Source of the DNA: Bacteroidales bacterium | GTDB taxonomy: Bacteria > Bacteroidota > Bacteroidia > Bacteroidales > Paludibacteraceae | Length of the DNA stretch: 54,762 nucleotides | Reading direction: 5' to 3' | Assembly (NCBI GenBank): GCA_015061145.1 | Contig: SUXD01000015.1 | Span: 1 to 54,762 of the forward strand | Notes under the pieces: model-generated | The model's input: only the letters and a program-made list of their open reading frames with translations | Database searches by the model: none | Told to the model about the DNA's origin: nothing | Made by a program: the position numbers and the translations under genes | Shown here: piece by piece, positions 17,556-24,967 of the stretch | Layout of the letters: each line of letters opens with the position of its first letter | How positions within the stretch are numbered: the first letter of the stretch is position 1

Positions 17556-18176
17556 TTATTCGTTGTTGTGGAATTTGTCCAAATCCCATTTTGCAACATT
17601 ATTCTCGATGTATTCAGCAATGCGGTTCATTTCGTCTTGGTTACGTACAATATGATCATAAAACCGTGTCTGCCACGCAAACGGAATGTTGTTTTCATTG
17701 GCAAATTTGGTGATACGGGCCTTTAATCCACGCACAACGGTTCCTAAACATTTTTTCAACATAGGATTGTTGTTGCCGGTTATACCACCAATGCCATTTG
17801 TTTTGCCCGTAGAGACGCGATTAATCGCGTCTCCTTCATTTGTTTGTTGCACACAGACGCGATTAATCGCGTCTCTACAATTCACATCATTGCCAATAAC
17901 CACGATGACATGAATGTGGTTGGGCATCACCACCCACAATGGAAATTCGGCGTATGAATAATGACAGGTAACATTGCGTATTTGTTCTTCTGCGAATCGG
18001 CCTATCGAGGTTAGTGCCATTTCCGGTTCATCGTTATTGTTTTTTACGATTTCACCAAAATAATGTTCGCGGTTTTGTGTGCAAATGGTTACAAAATATT
18101 CGCCACCATCGTATCCGTGCCAATTGGCACGCGCTGACGGTATGCGGTATTGATGCTGAAACAAATTGTCTGGCAT
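17556..18176 (-). CDS. RAYT-type (REP-associated tyrosine) transposase, Y1 family
   Basis: This 206-residue single-strand DNA transposase is of the Y1/HUH superfamily. It shows F-V-T-I-C-T-Q-N-R near residue 29, the metal-binding H-x-H in M-P-N-H-I-H-V near residue 80, and a C-terminal helix with R-N-Q-D-E-M-N-R-I-A-E-Y-I-E-N-N that carries the likely catalytic Tyr. The family is domesticated and mobilises short palindromic REP sequences instead of itself. No insertion-sequence ends flank it. Between the H-x-H motif and the C-terminal part lies an unusual insert repeating D-A-I-N-R-V twice, encoded by a palindrome pair (separate entry). It has its own well-matched promoter. Confidence 0.85.
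   Translation of the reverse strand: MPDNLFQHQYRIPSARANWHGYDGGEYFVTICTQNREHYFGEIVKNNNDEPEMALTSIGRFAEEQIRNVTCHYSYAEFPLWVVMPNHIHVIVVIGNDVNCRDAINRVCVQQTNEGDAINRVSTGKTNGIGGITGNNNPMLKKCLGTVVRGLKARITKFANENNIPFAWQTRFYDHIVRNQDEMNRIAEYIENNVAKWDLDKFHNNE
17809..17878. repeat. Inverted pair of REP-like palindromes inside the RAYT gene
   Basis: There are two copies of a palindrome with core AGACGCGATT/AATCGCGTCT, at 17812-17833 and 17855-17874. The outer ends are GTAGAG on the left (17809) and CTCTAC on the right (17873-17878), so the whole 70-base unit is an inverted pair like a BIME. It lies within the coding frame of the transposase and reads through as D-A-I-N-R-V in both copies with no stop. Confidence 0.8.
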
Positions 18177-18201
18177 GGTTACATTGCGCTGATGATTAAC
18201 A

Positions 18202-18232
18202 CAAATATAAAACCATTCCTACAAATGACAAA
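18202..18232 (-). promoter_or_regulatory. Promoter of the RAYT gene
   Basis: On the minus strand TTTG (18232-18229), a 19-base spacer and TATATTTG (18209-18202) match the Bacteroidota consensus exactly. The start codon lies 25 bases downstream at 18176. The remaining sequence from 18233 to 18281 shows nothing else. Confidence 0.7.
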
Positions 18233-18293
18233 ATATACATCATTTTCGAATGCATCATAACGGTTGTCTCTGTTTTTTAATAAAAGTCTTCAA

Positions 18294-18339
18294 TCCTACT
18301 GAAAACTTTTTCTCATTTTTGTAAAAGTTTTCAGTAGGA
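18294..18339. repeat. Left palindromic repeat flanking the DUF4143 ATPase
   Basis: A perfect 17-base inverted repeat (18294-18310 with 18323-18339; core CTACTGAAAACTTTT) has a 12-base loop. It ends 4 bases past the ATPase stop. The loop matches the reverse complement of the loop of the right copy (19564-19609) at 11 of 12 positions, so the two copies are inverted relative to each other. A degenerate AAAAGTCTTCAAT precedes it at 18282-18294. It may also act as a terminator. Confidence 0.8.
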
Positions 18340-18343
18340 GCAA

Positions 18344-19522
18344 TTAAAGTTCATCCATTTGTAAAAACTCGGGCAAGGAAATATGACGTACCACGCTTGT
18401 AGAATAATCAACATCATCGTTGGTTATCAATACTTTTTGATGCCTATTGTCGATTTTGTCAAAAGCGGAAAACTCACGGGCATACGCCTTTTCATCGGCT
18501 ACACTATATGCAACTTGCACAAAATAGGTCTTATTGTCCTTTTGGGCCATAAAATCTATCTCCTTGTCGCCGTTATATACTTGTAAAGAATAACCTCGAT
18601 ACAATAATTCATTATAAACTATATTTTCCAAGTTATGAGTAATGTCATATCGATTAGAATTACACCGTAAACTGTTGAATGCCACATCGGCATTGTATAT
18701 CTTCTTGTAGAATGCAAGTTCCTGCTTTGTTTTGGTAGAATATTGTCCAATGCTTTCAATAACAAATGCTTCTTCCAAATACGAAAGATAACTCATAATT
18801 GTATTAACTGAACAGTTGGAATGGGCATTTTTTATGTAATCATGAATTGATTTGACGGAATAGATACGGGCATTCGACTGCAATACGAAATTAACCAAAT
18901 GCCGGAACAAATCAGTTTTTCTGATTTTATATCGGTTAATAATATCGTTCATGACAATTGTGTTGTCCAAATCACTCAGATATTGTATTTGAGCATCAAA
19001 CGTATCAAATTCAAAACGTTTTGGGAAACCGCCCCAAATCAAATAATCGCTTACACTTGGCGTTTTCCCAAGTTGCTGACAGTATTCGCAAATTTCTTTG
19101 TACACAAACGGACGTATGCGGATAGAAATGTAACGCCCACTCAACTCCTTTACAAATTCACCAGACAACAATTTGGAGTTCGATCCCGTAATAAACACCG
19201 AATTGTTGTGCAACCGCAATGTTTTACAAGCATCCTGCCAACCTTGCAAAGTCTGTATCTCGTCGAAAAACAAGTAACATTTCCCTTCTTTTCGATGCGA
19301 ATCAATATAAGCAAACAAGTCGTTGACATTTTGAATCATCATGGAGGTGCGTATATCTTCAAAATTCAGATAAATCACATTATCGGACGTTACCCTGACC
19401 TCGTTGATTATTTGATTGAATATCACAGACTTGCCACAACGCCGTATCCCTGTTATTATCTTAATCAAGTCCGACTCATAAAACGGACGGACCTTTGTCA
19501 CATAATGCTCTCTTTGTATCAT
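18344..19522 (-). CDS. AAA ATPase with C-terminal DUF4143 (COG1373)
   Basis: This 392-residue P-loop protein has Walker A in G-I-R-R-C-G-K-S-V near residues 27-35, Walker B in Y-L-F-F-D-E-I-Q near residue 83, and sensor-type F-I-T-G-S-N-S near residue 113. A DUF4143 domain follows, with the PD-(D/E)XK-like end K-E-I-D-F-M and Y-F-V-Q-V-A-Y. The frame is open from 19594, but the ATG at 19522 gives the usual M-I-Q-R-E and leaves the repeat-containing promoter upstream. Such genes occur in many copies in Bacteroidota and archaea and their role is unknown. Here the gene is framed by inverted copies of one palindrome (18294-18339 and 19564-19609), which looks like a mobile or self-regulating unit. 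Confidence 0.85.
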   Translation of the reverse strand: MIQREHYVTKVRPFYESDLIKIITGIRRCGKSVIFNQIINEVRVTSDNVIYLNFEDIRTSMMIQNVNDLFAYIDSHRKEGKCYLFFDEIQTLQGWQDACKTLRLHNNSVFITGSNSKLLSGEFVKELSGRYISIRIRPFVYKEICEYCQQLGKTPSVSDYLIWGGFPKRFEFDTFDAQIQYLSDLDNTIVMNDIINRYKIRKTDLFRHLVNFVLQSNARIYSVKSIHDYIKNAHSNCSVNTIMSYLSYLEEAFVIESIGQYSTKTKQELAFYKKIYNADVAFNSLRCNSNRYDITHNLENIVYNELLYRGYSLQVYNGDKEIDFMAQKDNKTYFVQVAYSVADEKAYAREFSAFDKIDNRHQKVLITNDDVDYSTSVVRHISLPEFLQMDEL

Positions 19523-19526
19523 TTCT

Positions 19527-19564
19527 ATTGAAAACTTTTTGCAAATATAACAAAAGTTTTCAAT
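19527..19564. repeat. Operator-like palindrome over the ATPase promoter
   Basis: A perfect 13-base inverted repeat (19527-19539 with 19552-19564, ATTGAAAACTTTT type) has a 12-base loop. The loop holds TATATTTG on the minus strand (19549-19542), a consensus -7 box for the ATPase gene that starts at 19522. The same GAAAACTTTT box recurs in the adjoining larger palindrome, so four boxes lie within 85 bases. Confidence 0.65.
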
Positions 19565-19609
19565 TCTACTGAAAACTTTTACAAAAATGAGCAAAAGTTT
19601 TCAGTAGAA
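19564..19609. repeat. Right palindromic repeat flanking the DUF4143 ATPase
   Basis: A perfect 17-base inverted repeat (19564-19580 with 19593-19609) has a 12-base loop. It is the inverted partner of the copy at 18294-18339, with two compensated differences in the arms (TT versus TC near the outer end). The region 19610-19767 beyond it shows no gene. Confidence 0.8.
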
Positions 19610-19767
19610 TGAAATGGGGATGGCATGTTTTTTTTGCCAAAATTATTTTAGGAAAGTAGCGAAATGGCGTGTTGTGGCGCTATTTCGACACGATCTGTTT
19701 TTCGACCACCATGCCGAGGAAACACTGCTTGCCACATATTTTTATTATGCTCATAGAATTTTATCAC

Positions 19768-19925
19768 TTATTTCTCACTATCCAAACGATTTTTTTTATT
19801 GTACCTATAAAGAGTATGATTAGGAATTGCATCCCAAACGCCATCAAGCGTGATGTCCCCTTTTAGGTTGTGGATTGCTAATTCACGAAGTTTTGACAAC
19901 TCAATTGTGGTAAGGTCTTTCCTGC
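19768..19925 (-). pseudogene. Coding-like 3' fragment continuing the GIY-YIG ORF after an apparent frameshift
   Basis: This is an open minus-strand stretch of about 52 codons (reading K-D-L-T-T-I-E-L-S-K-L-R-E-L ... R-L-D-S-E-K, stop at 19768-19770) with no start codon. It is out of frame with the ORF ending at 19926. Adding one A to the AAAA run just before that stop joins them as R-S-G-K-R-V-S-R-K-D-L, giving a protein of about 152 residues. Composition is protein-like. No family is recognised, and it could also be an unrelated remnant. Confidence 0.4.
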
Positions 19926-20225
19926 TTACTCTTTTCCCGAGCGCTGCAGCACGTCGTGCACCTGCTTGTCGTTGAAGCTCTTCACCTGTCCGCCCTTGAT
20001 GTAGAGCGTCATTTCGGTGTGCAGCAGTTCATAACGGATGCCAGCCGTCTGTGTATAGCTGTTGATGCGTTTCTTTGCTGCATCGTTCAGTTCCTTGCAG
20101 TTTGGCTGGAAAGAGAACCCGTCGGGTGCGGTGGCTTCACCAATCTTCACGCAGCCCGAATGTTGAAGGTCGTTGATGCGGAAGATGTATATCAAGCGGT
20201 TTTTGAATGTTGATACGTATTCCAT
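19926..20225 (-). CDS. GIY-YIG/T5orf172-like domain protein, short or frameshifted
   Basis: This 99-residue product has N-R-L-I-Y-I-F-R-I-N-D and C-V-K-I-G-E-A-T near its start, the YIY...KIG pattern of the GIY-YIG/T5orf172 nuclease fold. It ends V-H-D-V-L-Q-R-S-G-K-E. In related loci this domain is usually the N terminus of a much larger helicase-nuclease placed after the methylase-like gene, so it is either truncated or a small stand-alone protein extended by the fragment at 19768-19925. It follows the methylase-like gene by 18 bases in the same operon. Confidence 0.6.
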   Translation of the reverse strand: MEYVSTFKNRLIYIFRINDLQHSGCVKIGEATAPDGFSFQPNCKELNDAAKKRINSYTQTAGIRYELLHTEMTLYIKGGQVKSFNDKQVHDVLQRSGKE

Positions 20226-20243
20226 AATTGAAATGTTTATAGG

Positions 20244-21290
20244 TTATTCTTTGATAGCGGATTTTAAATTCGGATAGATGTATGTGGCTCGTTTTGAGCC
20301 TGTTCTCGATAGCTCTTTCATTGTTGTGTTGCGCCATTCCACTACATTGCACCTGATGCCAATATGTCCAGTTGTTTCGCCTTTTTCGCAAGCGGAACAT
20401 TTTTCAATTGTTTCTTCTCCAAAAATGTTTGTTGACTTGGGTGCTGCCCATTCGCACGAATCGGGCACCACAAACTTCAACCCGTCCATCTGCCACAGAT
20501 TCCACGAAATGATATAGGCAGCATTTTCGAGTGTTTTGGTAGGAAGTGTGTCGTGAAATTTGTATTTGTAATGTTCTTTGAATGTGTATAATACGGCTTC
20601 GCGGGCAAGCAGCAGATTGTCGCCCTGCCACTCAAATCCATAAATATTATGTAATGCATTAAATGCCCAAACCAACCACTCGTCGGCTGTTGAGGTGTTT
20701 TCACCCACCACACGCAATTTGCGATCGAACAACCCGATGCGTTGCGGTATGGGTATCAAGCAATCGCACAATGTAGCATCGTAGCGGCTCACAAGGTATG
20801 GAGCTTCGCCACAAGCCATTTCGAGTCGGGGCGCAAATACATAATCTTGCCATGTTTTGCCCTTTGAATTAGGGAATTGTATCGGTTCTTCTGAAGATTT
20901 CCATGTATGGCTGTCGCAATCATCTATTTCGGTATTAAATACACCTTCGCGACCAAACCAAGCATTATCTATCAAGTTGTTCTGCTTGTTGCAAATCCAG
21001 GCGGGCGTAAAAACTTCGGCCTTGTCGGTAATGCGTTGTTGCTGTACCTCGTGGCTCTTTTTGGCTCGCGGCTGAATCAGGTTGCCGCGTACGCCCGTAA
21101 TCTTTTCTGGAGTAATTTGGTCGTGAATGCCATAACCATCTCCCAAACGAGTATAATCGGAGGTAGCCCAAATAATATTCCGTTCATTATTAAAATGATG
21201 GCTTACGGAATGGTCTTTGAGTAATTTTTTGAGAAGGTCATGCGACAGTTTGTCTATGTCATTCTCAAGAATGTCAATAGGAGCTGCCAT
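20244..21290 (-). CDS. Restriction-modification-like subunit (annotated elsewhere as restriction endonuclease subunit M)
   Basis: This 348-residue protein has the recognisable blocks N-I-I-W-A-T-S-D-Y near residue 39, D-K-A-E-V-F-T-P-A-W-I-C near 90, E-M-A-C-G-E-A-P-Y near 156 and F-E-W-Q-G-D-N-L-L-L-A-R-E near 224. The A-C-G-E-A-P-Y and F-T-P-x-W patterns resemble motif I/X regions of N6-adenine methylases, but a clear N-P-P-Y is not present. A late C-x-x-C pair (E-K-C-S-A-C-E) suggests a metal site. The family is common in Bacteroidota restriction islands. The partner nuclease/helicase gene appears missing or reduced to the fragment downstream, so the system is probably decayed. Unusual inverted repeats lie immediately upstream of its start. 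Confidence 0.65.
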   Translation of the reverse strand: MAAPIDILENDIDKLSHDLLKKLLKDHSVSHHFNNERNIIWATSDYTRLGDGYGIHDQITPEKITGVRGNLIQPRAKKSHEVQQQRITDKAEVFTPAWICNKQNNLIDNAWFGREGVFNTEIDDCDSHTWKSSEEPIQFPNSKGKTWQDYVFAPRLEMACGEAPYLVSRYDATLCDCLIPIPQRIGLFDRKLRVVGENTSTADEWLVWAFNALHNIYGFEWQGDNLLLAREAVLYTFKEHYKYKFHDTLPTKTLENAAYIISWNLWQMDGLKFVVPDSCEWAAPKSTNIFGEETIEKCSACEKGETTGHIGIRCNVVEWRNTTMKELSRTGSKRATYIYPNLKSAIKE

Positions 21291-21292
21291 TT

Positions 21293-21341
21293 CTGCGCTA
21301 AAACTTTGCGCGCCAGCTTATCTGCTTCCGGCAAAACGGGC
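21293..21341 (-). repeat. Copy 1 of an inverted duplicated element, at the methylase-like start
   Basis: Read on the minus strand it has GCCCGTTTTG, AGATAAG and TTTTAGCGCAG in order, ending 3 bases before the start codon at 21290. The plus-strand segment 21403-21443 carries the same blocks (GCCCGTCTT, AGATAAG, CTTTAGCGCAG) with a few gaps. The two are diverged copies facing each other. Confidence 0.55.
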
Positions 21342-21383
21342 TTTCACTAAGGGTACAAAAAAACGCGGAACTTGAAATATCCA

Positions 21384-21500
21384 CATCTTTAGGCCCTAGG
21401 AAGCCCGTCTTTACAGATAAGTCAAGCCCGCACTTTAGCGCAGGCATTCACTTGACTTATTCGAGTGAAGACATTTCTGAATTTCCTAGGTTCAAAGATG
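21384..21500. repeat. Large imperfect hairpin containing copy 2 of the duplicated element
   Basis: Nested inverted repeats are visible: CATCTTT (21384) with AAAGATG (21494), CCTAGGAA (21395) with TTCCTAGG (21483), and ATAAGTCAAG (21418) with CTTGACTTAT (21451). Copy 2 of the element lies at 21403-21443. The whole could fold into a 117-base stem-loop on either strand. It may be a small RNA, an operator or the end of a mobile unit. From 21501 to 21717 the sequence is very A/T-rich and shows no gene. Confidence 0.5.
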
Positions 21501-21717
21501 ATACCGAATAATAAGCAAACGCTATGATTAATAATATGTTAGTTTAAAATTATTTTTCTGTTTTTATATTTTTTTTCAGTTTTCAAGTTTATATAAAATG
21601 TCGGTTTGCAACTGCATTTTGCAGAAAGCAAACAAATTTACATTCTTTTTTTTGAAAATTCATTGTTGTTTATGGAAATTTCCGCAACGGATATTTTTTT
21701 GCTTTCATTTAAAAGTA

Positions 21718-21725
21718 TACCTTTA
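21718..21725 (+). promoter_or_regulatory. Possible -7 box for the small basic ORF and recombinase
   Basis: TACCTTTA differs from TAnnTTTG in the last base and lies 20 bases before the ATG at 21745. A TTTG at 21698 is too close for a standard spacer (16 bases). Confidence 0.35.
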
Positions 21726-21744
21726 AGGTCGGAAAAAGAATAGT

Positions 21745-21921
21745 ATGAAACGAAAAAACGACATCATGACAAGGGCGCTCAAGGCGGTGCGCAAACTCAA
21801 CCGTGAGGAGGAAATAAGGCGGTTTGGCAAATCCATCTGCTACGCCAAGGTGGTGCCGAGCAAGAAACGCTACACGCGCAAGCAGAAACATAAAGGAAAG
21901 GATGGCGATGCCACAGAATGA
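21745..21921 (+). CDS. Small basic protein overlapping the recombinase gene
   Basis: This 58-residue ORF reads M-K-R-K-N-D-I-M-T-R-A-L at the start and K-K-R-Y-T-R-K-Q-K-H-K-G-K near the end. It is very rich in Lys and Arg (about a third of residues), without hydrophobic segments, so it is probably nucleic-acid-binding or ribosome-associated. Its stop overlaps the recombinase start region by 14-20 bases, which implies coupled translation. I do not recognise a named family; similar short basic ORFs exist in Bacteroidales as far as I recall. The coding case rests on the overlap, the preceding TACCTTTA box and uninterrupted codon usage. Confidence 0.55.
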   Translation: MKRKNDIMTRALKAVRKLNREEEIRRFGKSICYAKVVPSKKRYTRKQKHKGKDGDATE

Positions 21922-22819
21922 TGTCATAAAAGATTATTCAACTTACCTGCTCTTGGAGAAGTCGTTCTCGAAGAATACGGTGGAGGCTTATTTGCGTGAT
22001 TTGCAGAAGTTGGATGACTTCCTTTCTGCTCGCGGAATAGCCCTTCAGGATGCCGACTACGAGGCGTTGCGCGATTTCGTTGTCGAGGTGCAGCAGCATG
22101 GACTGACGCCCCGTTCGAGTGCGCGCCTCATCTCCAGCATCCGCTGTTTTTATAAGTATCTTTACTTTTACGACAAGATAAAGAAGGACCCTGGCGAACT
22201 GCTTGAACTGCCCAAATTGGGCATACATCTGCCCGAAGTGCTTTCCATTGAAGAAATAGACGCCATATTGGCGCAGATTGACCTGTCGCATCCGCAAGGG
22301 CATCGCAACCGTGCCATTATCGAAACGCTCTACAGCTGCGGCTTGCGTGTGTCGGAGGCGGTAGATTTGCAGTTGTCGAATGTGTATTTCGACGATGAGT
22401 ACATCCGCGTGCACGGCAAGGGCAACAAAGAACGCATTGTGCCCATCTCTAAAGTGGCATTGAAATATATTCGCCAGTGGCTCGAGGATCGTTGTCATAT
22501 CGAGATAAAACATGGCAATGAAGATGTACTTTTCTTGAATAGGAGAGGGGCAAAACTTACCCGTTCTATGATATTCCATCTGATAAAGCAGTACGCCGAG
22601 GCGGCTGGGATAAAAAAGAATATCAGTCCGCATACCTTTCGCCATTCGTTCGCCACACATCTGATGATGGGCGGTGCCGACCTGCGTGTGGTGCAGGAAT
22701 TGTTGGGGCATGAGTCAATCACTACGACCGAGATTTACACGCATGTGGATGTGTCGATGCTCACCGACACGATTATGAAATATCACCCGCGCAACAAGAT
22801 GCGCAAAGCTTCTCATTAA
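21908..22819 (+). CDS. xerD: Tyrosine recombinase XerD-like
   Basis: Xer recombinases resolve chromosome dimers at dif. The 303-residue product has a SAM-like N-terminal core-binding domain (residues 8-95) and a catalytic domain. The catalytic set is complete: Arg in S-C-G-L-R-V-S-E-A, H-x-x-R in H-T-F-R-H-S-F-A-T-H, His in L-L-G-H-E-S-I-T-T-T and the nucleophile in I-Y-T-H-V-D. The open frame extends back to 21824, but that part overlaps the small basic ORF and looks non-coding. ATG at 21908 (or 21902) follows AAAGGAAAGG. Housekeeping XerD is favoured by length and solitary location; an integrase of a mobile element cannot be fully excluded. Confidence 0.85.
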   Translation: MPQNDVIKDYSTYLLLEKSFSKNTVEAYLRDLQKLDDFLSARGIALQDADYEALRDFVVEVQQHGLTPRSSARLISSIRCFYKYLYFYDKIKKDPGELLELPKLGIHLPEVLSIEEIDAILAQIDLSHPQGHRNRAIIETLYSCGLRVSEAVDLQLSNVYFDDEYIRVHGKGNKERIVPISKVALKYIRQWLEDRCHIEIKHGNEDVLFLNRRGAKLTRSMIFHLIKQYAEAAGIKKNISPHTFRHSFATHLMMGGADLRVVQELLGHESITTTEIYTHVDVSMLTDTIMKYHPRNKMRKASH

Positions 22820-22823
22820 AAAA

Positions 22824-22849
22824 TTGTTTTTAGGTCATTCCTAAAACAA
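22824..22849 (+). terminator. Hairpin after xerD
   Basis: TTGTTTTTAGG pairs with CCTAAAACAA (one bulged T) around a TCATT loop, 5 bases after the stop. A second inverted repeat, AGAAGCCG (22856) with CGGCTTCT (22910), spans the convergent end of the cytochrome biogenesis gene. Confidence 0.5.
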
Positions 22850-22915
22850 ACTCAGAGAAGCCGAAACTGTTGCAGTTATTCAGAGAAATGTGTCAATAAA
22901 ATTTCAAAACGGCTT

Positions 22916-24967
22916 CTAAGCGTAACTATGCATGCCGCCAAGGAAATAATTAACTCCGAAATAAGTCATTAGTACAGCTAGAAAAGCGAAAACGAGATAG
23001 GCATGGAATCCCAAATCTCGCCTGAATAATGCAAGATGTCGATGAAATGCGGCTCCGTATATCATAAATGTGATGAGTGCCCATACTTCTTTAGGGTCCC
23101 AGCTCCAATAGCTTCCCCATGATATGTTGGCCCATATTGCCCCAAGGAAGATGCCTGCTCCGAGAAAAAACACGGCAGGGTAGAGCATCAGCCTGTTCAG
23201 TACGGTAAGCTGTTCTATAGGTCGGTCATAACGATTTCCTTTGTTGTGCAATATCAGGTGGCAAGCGAAAATGCCGTTGAACATCATGAAAGCCAAAAGT
23301 GCGTACGAGACCATGATAATGGAAACGTGAATGCTGAGCAATGGCGATTGCAGAACAGGCATTAAAGGTGTGATTTGCGGATTTTTCTGACTGATGTAGG
23401 CCACCAATAGAGTGAATCCTGACAGGATGAAGCCGAACGGCAGCATGAATGGGAATTTCTTTTGGATGCAAATGGCTGTCAGCATAATGGCACCGCTCAT
23501 GAACAGCATGGTCTCATGTCCGTTTCCTAATGGAATCCGGCCGCCAATATACCATCGCAACACATAGCCGGCGAAGTGAAATATGCATGCGATAGTCAGC
23601 AGACAGGAAAAAGTGTTGCGCAGATAGTCGTGTTTTGTTTTTGATGGACGAATGCAGCGATATAGCAGCCAGCAGAAAGCGAGAATGCCTAAAGTGAGGT
23701 TCGACATGAACAGTATTTTGCAAAAGGGGATGCGGTTGTAGCATAACTCAGCATTTATTTTTGCGTCAGAAAGTGGAGTTGTACCTTCAGGCAATGGTGT
23801 TATCAGGCTTCCGTTGACGAGCATCATTATCAGTCCTGCTTTTTCGTCTAGCTCGCGTATACTTTTGCTGTTTTGGCTTTCAGATGCATTTTCTTCGTAA
23901 AAGAATTGGGTGAGTTTGTATGTCCCGTTTGCATCGAACAATTGCGCAAAAGTGGCATAATTCCCCTTTATGCCGAGTTGTTGGCGCAGCCGTTGGTCTT
24001 TGATGAGTATGAAAGCTTCGTCTTTCCAGTTTTCAGGGCTCAGCAGCCATCCGTAAACAGCTTGCTCGGCATTCAGACCTTTATATGACGGTTTCCCGTA
24101 TATTTTTTGCACAAAATCTCTTGCAGGAGTGTCGAATGGCACGATGCGATTGTTGTAAATCACTTGCATACGTGCTGCCGCTTCTGCTTTTTCGATGTTG
24201 ATGGTGGCAATACTGCGTGCATGCACGGGCGATAGCCATAAAATGCAGACAAGCATCAGAATGCTTTTCCGTAAGGCTGGGTGTTTTAGCAGTTTGCGAA
24301 ACTCGCCGTAACGTGCCGCCAAAGTCCACAGCATGGCAATGGCCAATAGGAGGTAGCCTGTATAGGTAATGCCTGTTCCCCAAGTGTCTTTGTTGATGCT
24401 CAGCACACTTCCGTGCATATCTTTGTCGAAGGATGTTTGATAGAAACGGAATCCTTGGTAGGTAAAGGTGTTGTTCATCGAGATATTTGCGTATGTCGTG
24501 TCACGGTCGGAGACGAAAGTCACATGGCTTATAAAGTTGGACGGGGCGGAAGTGCCGTTGTAATATTTTATGCAAAAACTGTCGAGTCTGATGTCGAAAG
24601 GAAGTATTTCATTCTCTTTTGTCGATTTGTTGTAGAAATGACGCTCTGTCATTCCTTCTCTCAGATGTATAGTGCCGGTTTTTCCAGTGAGGAATGTTGT
24701 CAGTCCTCCCGCCAGAATGATGACAAAAGAGAGATGCAACAAGAATATGCAAGGACGCTTGAAAAGGTGTTTTTTGAATATGACAATCAGGGTGCATGCA
24801 GCCAGTGCCGCCCATAGTGCGACAAACCATGGCGTGTGATAGACCATGGCGGCAGCATAGTCGTTACCGTGGGCTTGCTCAAGAAAGGTGGCTGCGCCCA
24901 ATACAAGTATGATGCAGCAAAATAAAAAGGCGGTGATGTGTTTGGTGATTCTCATGCCGTGATTCAT
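22916..24967 (-). CDS. ccsBA: Fused ResB-ResC (CcsBA) cytochrome c biogenesis protein
   Basis: This 683-residue inner-membrane protein performs System II haem export and attachment to apocytochromes c. The N-terminal half is ResB/CcsB-like: helices near residues 10-30, 48-66 and 75-92, then a large periplasmic domain with another helix near 205. The C-terminal half is ResC/CcsA with about eight helices and the haem-handling WWD region S-W-G-S-Y-W-S-W-D-P-K-E-V near residue 620. Conserved His residues occur in G-N-G-H-E-T-M and A-A-F-H-R-H. It is the last gene of the haem/iron operon and directly abuts the RidA-like gene, so it probably matures the CXXCH proteins encoded upstream. Confidence 0.92.
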   Translation of the reverse strand: MNHGMRITKHITAFLFCCIILVLGAATFLEQAHGNDYAAAMVYHTPWFVALWAALAACTLIVIFKKHLFKRPCIFLLHLSFVIILAGGLTTFLTGKTGTIHLREGMTERHFYNKSTKENEILPFDIRLDSFCIKYYNGTSAPSNFISHVTFVSDRDTTYANISMNNTFTYQGFRFYQTSFDKDMHGSVLSINKDTWGTGITYTGYLLLAIAMLWTLAARYGEFRKLLKHPALRKSILMLVCILWLSPVHARSIATINIEKAEAAARMQVIYNNRIVPFDTPARDFVQKIYGKPSYKGLNAEQAVYGWLLSPENWKDEAFILIKDQRLRQQLGIKGNYATFAQLFDANGTYKLTQFFYEENASESQNSKSIRELDEKAGLIMMLVNGSLITPLPEGTTPLSDAKINAELCYNRIPFCKILFMSNLTLGILAFCWLLYRCIRPSKTKHDYLRNTFSCLLTIACIFHFAGYVLRWYIGGRIPLGNGHETMLFMSGAIMLTAICIQKKFPFMLPFGFILSGFTLLVAYISQKNPQITPLMPVLQSPLLSIHVSIIMVSYALLAFMMFNGIFACHLILHNKGNRYDRPIEQLTVLNRLMLYPAVFFLGAGIFLGAIWANISWGSYWSWDPKEVWALITFMIYGAAFHRHLALFRRDLGFHAYLVFAFLAVLMTYFGVNYFLGGMHSYA

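Noticed and set aside
17809-17878. Two palindromes as a mini CRISPR array
   Set aside because: Only two copies, in inverted arrangement, inside a coding frame, with no cas genes; a REP/BIME-like pair explains it better.
17556-18176. IS200/IS605 insertion sequence
   Set aside because: The protein fits RAYT better (single domesticated gene, longer, REP palindromes present) and no element ends were found on either side.
21908-22819. Integrase of a genomic island
   Set aside because: Length and motifs fit XerD and no attachment repeats or tRNA were seen, although accessory genes lie just upstream.
22856-22917. AGAAGCCG/CGGCTTCT inverted repeat as a functional site
   Set aside because: Short arms, long loop, and it overlaps the end of ccsBA; probably chance or a weak terminator.
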